A stretch of DNA of 7,483 bases from Candidatus Nealsoniibacteriota bacterium (GCA_016181985.1 JACOYG010000046.1:1-7483), one strand, 5' to 3'; positions 1 to 5,455 are shown, numbered from the stretch's first letter. Made by a program: numbers and translations. The notes: a model not told the origin generated them from the sequence alone.

Positions 1-1
1 A

Positions 2-625
2 ATCACCCAGGAAGCGGAAGGCGAAGGAAAATACATTAAGCAATCAGGCGGCAAGGGACAATACGGCCACGTTTGGTTAAGGGTTGCTCCCAAGAAGCGC
101 GGAGAGGGATTTGAATTTTTAAACGAAATTAAAGGCGGCGTCATTCCTCAAGAATTTATTCCGGCTACGGAAAAAGGAGTAAAAGAATCATTGGACAAGG
201 GCGTGGTTGCCGGCTATCCGATGGTTGACGTAGAAGTGGCAATTTACGACGGTTCTTATCACGAAGTCGATTCTTCAGAAATCGCTTTTAAAATTGCCGG
301 CGCCATGGCTTTTCAATCAGCATGCAAAAAAGCCAAGCCGGTATTATTGGAGCCGATTATGAAATTGGAAGTGATAGTTCCGGAGCAATTTTTCGGCGAT
401 ACGATCGGAGATTTGTCTTCAAGAAGAGGCAAGATTGAAGAAACTTCCGACAGGCTCGGCATGAAAGTGATTGACAGCAAAGTTCCTTTATCGGAAATGT
501 TCGGCTACGCCACTACCCTCAGAAGCATGACCGAAGGCAGGGGAACCTTTACCATGGAATTTGACAAATACGAACCGATGTCCCAGAATGTTGCTCAGGA
601 GGTAATTGAAGGAAAACGGAAGTAA
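2..625 (+). CDS. fusA: Elongation factor G, C-terminal part (5' end outside window)
   Basis: EF-G is the cytosolic GTPase that drives tRNA-mRNA translocation on the ribosome. Only the last 207 codons are present, and the reading frame is open from base 2. The visible part begins in domain IV, with KQSGGKGQYGHVW near the start, then GGVIPQEFIPA and AGYPMVDV, followed by GSYHEVDSSEIAFK. Domain V follows with KPVLLEPIMKLEV, the GDLSSRRG motif and VPLSEMFGYATTLRSMTEGR. The protein ends in NVAQEVIEGKRK, a normal EF-G C terminus. Alignment from memory with E. coli EF-G (704 residues) puts the start near residue 490, so the GTPase domain and domains II-III lie upstream. The TTG at 191 falls in the middle of domain IV and is not a real start. 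The stop is TAA, with a small ORF 12 bases downstream. The usual upstream partners, rpsL and rpsG, cannot be checked here. Identity is certain. Confidence 0.98.
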   Translation: MTQEAEGEGKYIKQSGGKGQYGHVWLRVAPKKRGEGFEFLNEIKGGVIPQEFIPATEKGVKESLDKGVVAGYPMVDVEVAIYDGSYHEVDSSEIAFKIAGAMAFQSACKKAKPVLLEPIMKLEVIVPEQFFGDTIGDLSSRRGKIEETSDRLGMKVIDSKVPLSEMFGYATTLRSMTEGRGTFTMEFDKYEPMSQNVAQEVIEGKRK

Positions 626-637
626 ATCCCCAATATC

Positions 638-856
638 ATGGACTTAAACGAAATAAAAAATTTAATAGAAATTGACGGAGGAAAATTTATCATTGTGGAA
701 AATGGCAAGCCCGAGATGGTCGTGACGAGTTTTGAAGATTATAAGAAAAGATTGATAGAGAAAAAAATAAATCCGGCTGTTATCAAAAAAGAGCAGAGGA
801 TCGTGCCAAAAGAATTGGAGTCCGAACCTCTGAAGCTTGAAGATTTGCCGTTATAG
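638..856 (+). CDS. Small Phd/YefM antitoxin-like protein, orphan
   Basis: This 72-residue protein lies between fusA and tuf. Residues 1-38 have the Phd/YefM N-terminal pattern: a short helix (MDLNEIKNLIE), then a beta strand and turn, GGKFIIVENGKPEMVV, then TSFEDYKKRL. Such domains dimerise and bind operator DNA in type II toxin-antitoxin modules. The C-terminal half (KKINPAVIKKEQRIVPKELESEPLKLEDLPL, split as residues 42-57 and 58-72) is charged and proline-containing and looks disordered, as antitoxin tails often are. No toxin gene follows: the next gene is tuf. Similar short proteins are, from memory, frequent as solo genes in Parcubacteria. The start is ATG, with only a weak purine stretch 15 or more bases upstream. 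The last codons overlap the candidate tuf promoter, so this gene probably belongs to the fusA transcript. The fold assignment is moderately sure; the function is unknown. Confidence 0.75.
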   Translation: MDLNEIKNLIEIDGGKFIIVENGKPEMVVTSFEDYKKRLIEKKINPAVIKKEQRIVPKELESEPLKLEDLPL

Positions 857-864
857 TGTATAAT
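837..864 (+). promoter_or_regulatory. Candidate promoter 1 for tuf-rpsJ
   Basis: TTGAAG at 837-842 (4 of 6 to TTGACA) is followed after 16 bases by a perfect TATAAT at 859-864. The -35 lies within the last codons of the small Phd-like gene and the -10 starts just after its stop. Transcription would begin near 871, giving a leader of about 64 bases before tuf. This is a motif match only. Confidence 0.5.
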
Positions 865-869
865 GATAG

Positions 870-898
870 TTGACAAGTCTCCTTTATTTTAATAACAT
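870..898 (+). promoter_or_regulatory. Candidate promoter 2 for tuf-rpsJ
   Basis: A perfect TTGACA at 870-875 is followed after 17 bases by TAACAT at 893-898 (4 of 6 to TATAAT). Transcription would begin near 905, giving a leader of about 30 bases made only of A and T up to the final ACAT. It could be a second tandem start, or the real one if promoter 1 is chance. In such AT-rich DNA, weak -10 matches are common. Confidence 0.4.
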
Positions 899-934
899 AA
901 TAATTAATAAATAATAAATAAATAAATAAAACAT
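894..934 (+). promoter_or_regulatory. A/T-only tuf leader with (TAAA)4 and no Shine-Dalgarno
   Basis: The 41 bases before the tuf ATG contain almost no G or C and include four TAAA units at 915-930. The four-base period places TAA stops in all three frames. There is no purine Shine-Dalgarno motif. An unstructured A-rich leader of this kind can support initiation without Shine-Dalgarno pairing; that role is inferred. Confidence 0.5.
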
Positions 935-2134
935 ATGGCGGAAAAAGCAAAGTTTGAAAGGGGCAAGCCCCACGTTAATGTAGGTACTATTGGTCACGTT
1001 GACCACGGCAAAACAACTCTGACTTCGGCAATTTTGCATGTCTTGAGTTTGAAGGGTTTTAAGGCTAAGGAGAAATCGGTTGACGAAATTGATGCTGCTC
1101 CAGAAGAAAAAGCCAGAGGGATTACCATTTCCATTACTCACCTTGAGTATGAATCTGAGAAAAGGCACTATGCCCACATTGATTGTCCGGGACATGCCGA
1201 TTATATCAAAAACATGATCACCGGAGCCGCTCAGATGGACGGAGCTATTTTGGTGGTTTCCGCCCCGGACGGCCCGATGCCCCAAACAAGAGAGCACATT
1301 CTTTTGGCGCGCCAAGTGGGATTGCCCTCAATCGTGGTATTTTTGAACAAATGCGATGCTGTAGATGACCCCGAAATTATTGATTTGGTTGAATCGGAAG
1401 TCAGGGAACTTTTGAATAAATACAAATTCCCCGGAGACAAAACTCCGATTATCAGGGGTTCGGCTTTAAAAGCATTGAACGCAAAATCGGCCGATGACGA
1501 AGCCTGCAAACCGATTTTGGAATTAGTCAAAACTTTAGACGAATATATTCCCGAGCCGGTCAGACAAACCGACAAACCATTCTTGATGGCGGTTGAAGAC
1601 GTGTTTTCCATTGAAGGTAGAGGAACCGTCGCTACCGGCAGAATTGAAAGAGGCCTTATTAAACCGAACGAAGATGTGGAATTAGTTGGCGTTAAGGCAA
1701 CGTCAAAAACTACCGCCGTGAGCATTGAGATGTTTCAAAAAATATTAGACGAAGGAAGAGCCGGAGACAATGTCGGCATTCTTTTAAGAGGTTTAAAGAA
1801 AGAAGACATTGAAAGGGGGCAAGTTTTAGCAAAACCAGGTTCAATCACTCCTCATACCGAATTTGACGGCGAGGTCTATATTTTGACCAAAGAAGAAGGC
1901 GGCCGCCATACTCCATTTTTCTCCGGATACAAACCGCAATTTTATATCAGAACTACCGACGTTACCGGAGACGTTGTTTTACCGGAAGGAACCGAAATGG
2001 TTATGCCGGGAGACACGGTTAATTTGAAGATCAAATTGATAAACCCCGTAGCTTTGGAAGATCAACAGAGATTCGCCATCAGAGAAGGCGGCAAAACAGT
2101 GGGAGCGGGCGTTGTTACCAAGATAACAAAATAA
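935..2134 (+). CDS. tuf: Elongation factor Tu
   Basis: EF-Tu is the cytosolic GTPase that brings aminoacyl-tRNA to the ribosomal A site. The protein has 399 residues (usual 393-400) and is complete. G-domain motifs are all present: the P-loop GHVDHGKT (20-27), RGITI (61-65), DCPGH (83-87, with catalytic His87), NKCD (138-141) and GSALK (175-179). Domain II runs from about 212 to 300 (FSIEGRGTVATGRIERG) and domain III from about 301 to 399 (GGRHTPFFSGYKPQFY, RFAIREGGKTVGAGVV). Ala381, matching the kirromycin-site Ala375 of E. coli, is unchanged. The ATG at 935 gives the conserved N terminus MAEKAKFERGKPHVNVGTIG. The gene has its own candidate promoters and an A/T-only leader. rpsJ starts two bases after its stop, so the two are almost certainly cotranscribed. 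Identity is certain. Confidence 0.99.
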   Translation: MAEKAKFERGKPHVNVGTIGHVDHGKTTLTSAILHVLSLKGFKAKEKSVDEIDAAPEEKARGITISITHLEYESEKRHYAHIDCPGHADYIKNMITGAAQMDGAILVVSAPDGPMPQTREHILLARQVGLPSIVVFLNKCDAVDDPEIIDLVESEVRELLNKYKFPGDKTPIIRGSALKALNAKSADDEACKPILELVKTLDEYIPEPVRQTDKPFLMAVEDVFSIEGRGTVATGRIERGLIKPNEDVELVGVKATSKTTAVSIEMFQKILDEGRAGDNVGILLRGLKKEDIERGQVLAKPGSITPHTEFDGEVYILTKEEGGRHTPFFSGYKPQFYIRTTDVTGDVVLPEGTEMVMPGDTVNLKIKLINPVALEDQQRFAIREGGKTVGAGVVTKITK

Positions 2135-2136
2135 TA

Positions 2137-2481
2137 ATGGTTAAAGCGGTTAAACCAGCAGAAACTGAAACAGGAATCAAGCCTAAGCTTCGCATTAAGC
2201 TTAGGGCTTATGATCATAAGGTGATTGACAAGTCAGCTCGCGAAATTTGTGAGACCGCTTTGCGCTATGGCGCCGAAGTTTTGGGACCGGTTCCTTTGCC
2301 GACGGAAGTCAACAAATATACCGTTAACAGGTCAAGCTTTGTTCACAAAGACGCAAGAGAGCAGTTTGAAATGAGAGTTCATAAAAGATTGATTGATATT
2401 TTGAATTCCAATCCGCGAGTTATCGATGCTTTAATGAGCTTAACTTTGCCGGCCGGGGTTGACATAGAAATTAAAATGTAA
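2137..2481 (+). CDS. rpsJ: 30S ribosomal protein S10 (NusE)
   Basis: S10 belongs to the 30S head and, as NusE, links ribosomes to NusG during transcription. The protein has 114 residues, about 10 more than usual. The core starts at residue 16 (KPKLRIKLRAYDHKVIDKSA) and continues with GPVPLPTEVNKYTVNRSSFVHK (48-71, read as two parts) and REQFEMRVHKRLIDI (74-88). It ends in LPAGVDIEIKM, the family's normal end. Residues 1-15 are an extra N-terminal segment. The ATG at 2137 lies two bases after the tuf stop, which favours translational coupling, and there is no Shine-Dalgarno motif. An inverted repeat occupies codons 15-25. A strong terminator follows the gene, so S10 appears to end the tuf transcript and not to head the S10 operon as in E. 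coli. Identity is certain; the exact start is fairly sure. Confidence 0.97.
   Translation: MVKAVKPAETETGIKPKLRIKLRAYDHKVIDKSAREICETALRYGAEVLGPVPLPTEVNKYTVNRSSFVHKDAREQFEMRVHKRLIDILNSNPRVIDALMSLTLPAGVDIEIKM
2179..2209 (+). other. Hairpin-forming inverted repeat inside the start of rpsJ
   Basis: AAGCCTAAGCTT (2179-2190) and AAGCTTAGGGCTT (2197-2209) pair as a 12-bp stem with one bulged G (2206) and a 6-base loop, CGCATT. It lies 42-72 bases into the S10 coding sequence, over the repeated KLRIKLR peptide. Part of the symmetry comes from two AAGCTT words encoding Lys-Leu. It could be an mRNA element that affects rpsJ translation, or chance. Confidence 0.4.
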
Positions 2482-2502
2482 TAACATAGAAATTGTTGCG
2501 GA

Positions 2503-2528
2503 GAAAACCCCGCTATGGCGGGGTTTTC
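2503..2528 (+). terminator. Intrinsic terminator between rpsJ and rplC
   Basis: GAAAACCCCGC (2503-2513) pairs perfectly with GCGGGGTTTTC (2518-2528) around the 4-base loop TATG. The stem is 11 bp, with a GC-rich top and an A/U-rich base, so the U tract of a terminator is contained in the 3' arm. The A tract on the 5' side makes it potentially bidirectional. It lies 22 bases after the rpsJ stop and 17 bases before rplC, so it should end the tuf-rpsJ transcript or attenuate read-through into the ribosomal block. Confidence 0.85.
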
Positions 2529-2531
2529 AAT

Positions 2532-2537
2532 TATAAT
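2532..2537 (+). promoter_or_regulatory. Candidate -10 element just before rplC
   Basis: A perfect TATAAT sits only 8 bases before the rplC ATG, directly after the terminator. Transcription starting 6-8 bases downstream would give a leaderless or nearly leaderless rplC message. The expected -35 position (about 2508-2514) falls inside the terminator stem (CCCCGCT) and does not resemble TTGACA, and there is no extended -10 TGn. The element is suggestive because the downstream genes need a promoter after a strong terminator. Confidence 0.35.
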
Positions 2538-2545
2538 GAAATAGT

Positions 2546-3103
2546 ATGTCGAAATTTATTTTAGGCGCGAAAATTGGCATGAGTCAGATATTCGATGAAA
2601 AAGGGAATGTGATCCCGGTTACTTTGGTTGAAGCGGGACCGTGCGCCGTTACGCAAGTCAAAACAAAAGATAAAGACGGCTACGAAGCCCTTCAGATAGA
2701 ATACAAAAATAAAAAAAGGGAGTATCCTGCCAAAAACGGATCCGCCTTGGAAGGAAAGCTGGGAGACACGATTGATGTTTCGGCTTTTCAGGAAGGCGAC
2801 AAAGTAAAGGTTTCAGGAATATCCAAAGGAAAGGGATTTGCCGGTCCGGTTAAAAAATGGAAATTTAAAGGAAGATTATCGGTCACTCACGGCACAAAGC
2901 ACGAACTTAGGACTCCGGGTTCCACGGGAAGTTCCATGCCTGACAGGGTAAGAAAAGGAAAAAAATTCGCTGGCCGCATGGGAGGAGAAAGAGTCTCCGT
3001 TAAAAATTTGAAAATAGTGAAAGTTGAAAAAGAAAAAAATTTATTAATGATCGGCGGGGCGGTACCCGGCCATCGAGGCACTTTTTTAGAAATACGCGGG
3101 TAA
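2546..3103 (+). CDS. rplC: 50S ribosomal protein L3
   Basis: L3 is an early-assembling 50S protein whose long loop reaches toward the peptidyl-transferase centre. The N terminus SKFILGAKIGMSQIF and VIPVTLVEAGPCAVTQVK are typical, as are SKGKGFAGPVKKWKFKG (93-109), THGTKHELRTPGSTG (114-128), KGKKFAGRMGGERV (137-150) and the end NLLMIGGAVPGHRG. The length is 185 residues against 205-210 usual. About 20 residues are missing from the segment between the first beta strands and SKGKGFAG (around residues 55-75). The methylated glutamine of E. coli L3 (Gln150) is not kept; the local sequence is GSTGSSMPDRV. The ATG at 2546 gives the conserved start, with no Shine-Dalgarno motif. It follows a terminator and a TATAAT, so it likely heads the ribosomal-protein transcript. 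Identity is certain. Confidence 0.98.
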   Translation: MSKFILGAKIGMSQIFDEKGNVIPVTLVEAGPCAVTQVKTKDKDGYEALQIEYKNKKREYPAKNGSALEGKLGDTIDVSAFQEGDKVKVSGISKGKGFAGPVKKWKFKGRLSVTHGTKHELRTPGSTGSSMPDRVRKGKKFAGRMGGERVSVKNLKIVKVEKEKNLLMIGGAVPGHRGTFLEIRG

Positions 3104-3108
3104 ATTGT

Positions 3109-3813
3109 ATGTTAATAAAAACTTACGACCAAACAGGCGCAGAACTTTCTCAGACGAGTTTATCCGCGGAAGTTTTTGGAGTAAAAATGAATTTAGATTT
3201 GGTGCACCAAGTGGCGGTGTCGCAAATGGCCAATCGCCGGCAGATTTCAGCTCATACTAAAGGCAGGGGAGAGGTTTCAGGCGGCGGTAAAAAACCTTGG
3301 CGCCAAAAAGGAACGGGCCGCGCGCGTCACGGTTCCACAAGGTCCCCAATATGGAGACACGGCGGAGTAGTCTTCGGCCCGACCAAAGAAAGAGTTTTTG
3401 AGCAAAAAATCAACAAACAAATGAGAAGAAAAGCTTTGTTGATGGTTTTGTCTGAAAAGGCCAAAGACAGTTTTTTGATATTATTGGATAAGTTAAATCT
3501 GGAGAGTCCCAAAACCAAGCTGATGAAAGTTATTTTAAGCAAATTGCCGATTAAGGGATCATGCCTTTTTGCCTTGCCGGCGATGGATAAGAATATTATT
3601 TTATCAACCAGAAATCTTACCGGCATTGAAACGGTTCAGGCGAAAGATTTGAACGTTTTGGATTTGCTTAATTCCAAATATTTATTAATGTCCAAAGATT
3701 CAATAAAAGTGATTCAGGAGACATTTTCTGGAAAATCCGAAGCACGAAGCACGAAATACGAAACAAATTCAAATGACCAAAATTCAAAATCAAAAACAAT
3801 TAAGAATTTATAA
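3109..3813 (+). CDS. rplD: 50S ribosomal protein L4 with repeat-derived C-terminal tail
   Basis: L4 binds 23S rRNA and its loop lines the exit-tunnel constriction. The loop GGGKKPWRQKGTGRARHGS (58-76) is intact, with Lys62 at the position of the macrolide-relevant Lys63 of E. coli, followed by SPIWRHGGVVFGP (79-91). The body continues through LESPKTKLMKVIL (131-143) and LSTRNLTGIE to DSIKVIQETF at about 197-206, where E. coli L4 (201 residues) would end. A further 28 residues follow (207-234, including KSEARSTKYETNSNDQNSK). They are encoded by a heptad-periodic intergenic repeat and look like read-through into non-coding repeat DNA, not a conserved domain. The start lies 5 bases after rplC, without a Shine-Dalgarno. 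In E. coli L4 represses its own operon; whether that holds here is not visible. Identity is certain. Confidence 0.98.
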   Translation: MLIKTYDQTGAELSQTSLSAEVFGVKMNLDLVHQVAVSQMANRRQISAHTKGRGEVSGGGKKPWRQKGTGRARHGSTRSPIWRHGGVVFGPTKERVFEQKINKQMRRKALLMVLSEKAKDSFLILLDKLNLESPKTKLMKVILSKLPIKGSCLFALPAMDKNIILSTRNLTGIETVQAKDLNVLDLLNSKYLLMSKDSIKVIQETFSGKSEARSTKYETNSNDQNSKSKTIKNL

Positions 3814-3870
3814 TTTTTAAATTTAGATATTATTTCGAATTTCGATATTCGAATTTAGAATTTTAATTAT
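3738..3870. repeat. Heptad-periodic CGA repeat with opposed arms, across the end of rplD and the rplD-rplW gap
   Basis: The left arm (3738-3765) reads CGAAGCA, CGAAGCA, CGAAATA, CGAAACA, four 7-base units. The right arm (3836-3863) reads CGAATTT, CGATATT, CGAATTT, AGAATTT, also a 7-base period. The arms are loosely inverted: CGAAATACGAAA (3752-3763) matches the complement of TTTCGAATTTCG (3833-3844) at 11 of 12 bases. Between them lies A/T-rich DNA. The left arm is translated as the L4 tail. Similar sequence is, from memory, widespread between genes in Parcubacteria genomes. Confidence 0.7.
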
Positions 3871-3871
3871 T

Positions 3872-4294
3872 ATGGCTTTACTGGATATATTTAAAAAGAA
3901 ATCCGCCCCTAAAGTTGCGGCTAAGGAGAAGCCCAAGGTGCAGGAAGTAAAACCCCTTAAGATAAAAAAGGAGGCGGTTTCGACCATGCCGGCAAAACCT
4001 AAGAAAATTTCAGGGCAAGCTTACAGGATTTTAAAAAAACCGCACGTTACGGAAAAAGCCGGCGATTTAACTGCAAAAAATCAATATGTTTTCCAGGTTT
4101 TTCCGGGAAGCAATAAAATTCAAATTAAAAAAGCGGTTGAGGATGTTTACGGCATAGATGTGATTGGCGTTCATATTGTTAATATACATCCGAAAAGAAG
4201 AAGGCTGGGAAGAACCGAGGGCTGGGGCGGCGGTTATAAAAAAGCCATTGTCAGAATAAAAGAAGGGCAAAAAATAGAAGTCCTGCCGCGATAA
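3872..4294 (+). CDS. rplW: 50S ribosomal protein L23 with N-terminal extension
   Basis: L23 sits at the exit-tunnel mouth and is the docking site for trigger factor and the signal recognition particle. The core runs from AYRILKKPHVTEKAGDL (50-66) to RRRLGRTEGWGGGYKKAIVRI (109-129) and EGQKIEVLPR. Glu61, in VTEKA, matches Glu18 of E. coli L23, the trigger factor and SRP contact. The protein has 140 residues against 95-100 usual. The excess is residues 1-48: a short amphipathic start (MALLDIFKKK), then a Lys/Ala/Pro-rich linker. Similar extensions are, from memory, common in CPR L23, which supports the ATG at 3872. An internal ATG at 3986 (Met39), preceded by AAGGAGG at 3968-3974, would give a 102-residue protein of ordinary length and cannot be excluded as a second start. 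It follows a repeat-filled gap and precedes rplB by 6 bases. Confidence 0.96.
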   Translation: MALLDIFKKKSAPKVAAKEKPKVQEVKPLKIKKEAVSTMPAKPKKISGQAYRILKKPHVTEKAGDLTAKNQYVFQVFPGSNKIQIKKAVEDVYGIDVIGVHIVNIHPKRRRLGRTEGWGGGYKKAIVRIKEGQKIEVLPR

Positions 4295-4300
4295 AATATT

Positions 4301-5104
4301 ATGTTAAAAAATACAGCGACAAAATTAGATTTCAGTTTATTGACTAAGAAAGAGCCGGAAAAGAGGCTGCTTTTGCGCATTCAGGAAAAAGCGGGAAGAG
4401 GAGAGGGCGGAAGAATCACCGTAAGGCATCAGGGAGGAGGAGTAAAGAGGCTTTATAGAATTATTGATTTCGGCCAGGAAAAAATTAATATCAAGGGCAG
4501 TATTTCAGCTTTTGAGTACGATCCCTACAGAAACGCTTTTATAGCTTTAATAAAATACGACGACGGCGACAAAAGATACGTCATCGCGCCCCAGGGATTA
4601 AAAATCGGAGACGAAGTTATTTGCCAAGAATCGGCTCCGTCGAAAATTGGCAATAGAATGAAATTAAAAAATATCCAAGTGGGATCCCAAGTTTTTAATA
4701 TTGAAATCGAGCCCGGCAGGGGAGGAAAATTAGCCAAAAGCGCCGGTTCTTCGGCGAGACTCTTGGCAAGCGAGGGAAAATATGTTCAATTAGAGATGCC
4801 TTCCGGAGAGGTGAGGGAAATTCTTCAGGAGTGTTTCGCTACCGTCGGATCAGTTTCCAGGCCGGAATATAAATATATAAAACTTGGAAAAGCCGGCAGA
4901 ACGAGATATCGGGGCATTAGGCCGACCGTAAGAGGCACCGCAATGAACGCGGTTGATCATCCGCACGGCGGAGGCGAAGGTAAAACGCCTATCGGTTTGA
5001 AATATCCTAAAACTCCATGGGGCAAAATAGCCAGAGGAGTCAAAACAAGAAGAAGGGGATGGACAGATAAATTTATTCTTCAAAGAAGAAAGAAAAAGAA
5101 TTAA
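4301..5104 (+). CDS. rplB: 50S ribosomal protein L2
   Basis: L2 is a conserved 50S protein that contacts the subunit interface and is needed for peptidyl-transferase assembly. It has 267 residues (usual 273-278). The N-terminal OB-like domain includes GRITVRHQGGGVKRLYRIIDF (37-57, read as two parts), YDPYRNAFIALIKYDDGDKR (73-92) and YVIAPQGL. The SH3-like domain includes PGRGGKLAKSAGS (138-150) and GKAGRTRYRGIRPTVRGTAM (196-215). The signature VDHPHGGGEG lies at 218-227, with His220 at the position of the functionally important His229 of E. coli. It ends in KFILQRRKKKN. The N terminus is a few residues shorter than in E. coli. The ATG at 4301 is the first in frame after rplW and has no Shine-Dalgarno motif. 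rpsS starts 3 bases after its stop. Identity is certain. Confidence 0.98.
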   Translation: MLKNTATKLDFSLLTKKEPEKRLLLRIQEKAGRGEGGRITVRHQGGGVKRLYRIIDFGQEKINIKGSISAFEYDPYRNAFIALIKYDDGDKRYVIAPQGLKIGDEVICQESAPSKIGNRMKLKNIQVGSQVFNIEIEPGRGGKLAKSAGSSARLLASEGKYVQLEMPSGEVREILQECFATVGSVSRPEYKYIKLGKAGRTRYRGIRPTVRGTAMNAVDHPHGGGEGKTPIGLKYPKTPWGKIARGVKTRRRGWTDKFILQRRKKKN

Positions 5105-5107
5105 ATT

Positions 5108-5455
5108 ATGCCAAGAAGCCTAAAAAAAGGACCATATACATCGGAGAAATTGCTGAAAAAGATGGAAGGATTAAAATCGGGCGCCAAAAATGTAATAAAA
5201 ACTTGGTGCCGTTCGTGTACCATCACTCCAGAGATGGTCGGCTTTACTTTCGGCATTCATAACGGCAAAGATCACATAGCCGTATTCATAGCCGAAGACA
5301 TGGTCGGCCATAAGCTTGGCGAATTTTCTCCGACTACCAAGTTCGGCAGGCACGGAGGAAAGATGCAGAGGGAATTGGAGGCCACGGCGGCCGAGAAAGA
5401 AGTAGCGAAAATAGAAAACGTTAAAACCGAAGCAGCTAAACCGGTTAAAAAATGA
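5108..5455 (+). CDS. rpsS: 30S ribosomal protein S19 with C-terminal extension
   Basis: S19 is in the 30S head, next to S13 and the A-site finger. The core begins MPRSLKKGPYTSEKLLKKM and contains TITPEMVGFTFGIHNGKDH (38-56) and MVGHKLGEFSPTTKFGRHGG (65-84). It has 115 residues against about 92 usual. Residues 93-115 are a Lys/Glu/Ala-rich tail that looks disordered. The usual WSRRST segment reads WCRSCT here, placing Cys34 and Cys37 in a CxxC arrangement. The stop TGA (5453-5455) overlaps the rplV ATG (5452-5454) as ATGA, so S19 and L22 are probably translationally coupled. This TGA also shows UGA is a stop in this organism. A purine-rich run (AAGAAAGAAAAAGAA) precedes the start but is not a true Shine-Dalgarno. 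Identity is certain. Confidence 0.98.
   Translation: MPRSLKKGPYTSEKLLKKMEGLKSGAKNVIKTWCRSCTITPEMVGFTFGIHNGKDHIAVFIAEDMVGHKLGEFSPTTKFGRHGGKMQRELEATAAEKEVAKIENVKTEAAKPVKK

Noticed and set aside
191..625. Separate 144-residue gene starting at TTG 191
   Set aside because: It is the in-frame end of EF-G domain IV-V; the frame is open and homologous from base 2.
884..1725. Minus-strand reading frames of 143 and 164 codons opposite tuf
   Set aside because: They lie antisense to strongly conserved EF-Tu sequence, resemble no family, and have no start signals. They are by-products of tuf codon use.
2223..2232. TTGACA-like word (ATTGACAAGT) inside rpsJ as a promoter for rplC
   Set aside because: No TATAAT-like element at 16-18 bases, and it lies within conserved S10 codons upstream of a terminator.
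5425..5446. AACCG/CGGTT stem before the rplV start as a regulatory hairpin
   Set aside because: Only 5 bp with a 12-base loop, within the low-complexity S19 tail; too weak to support.
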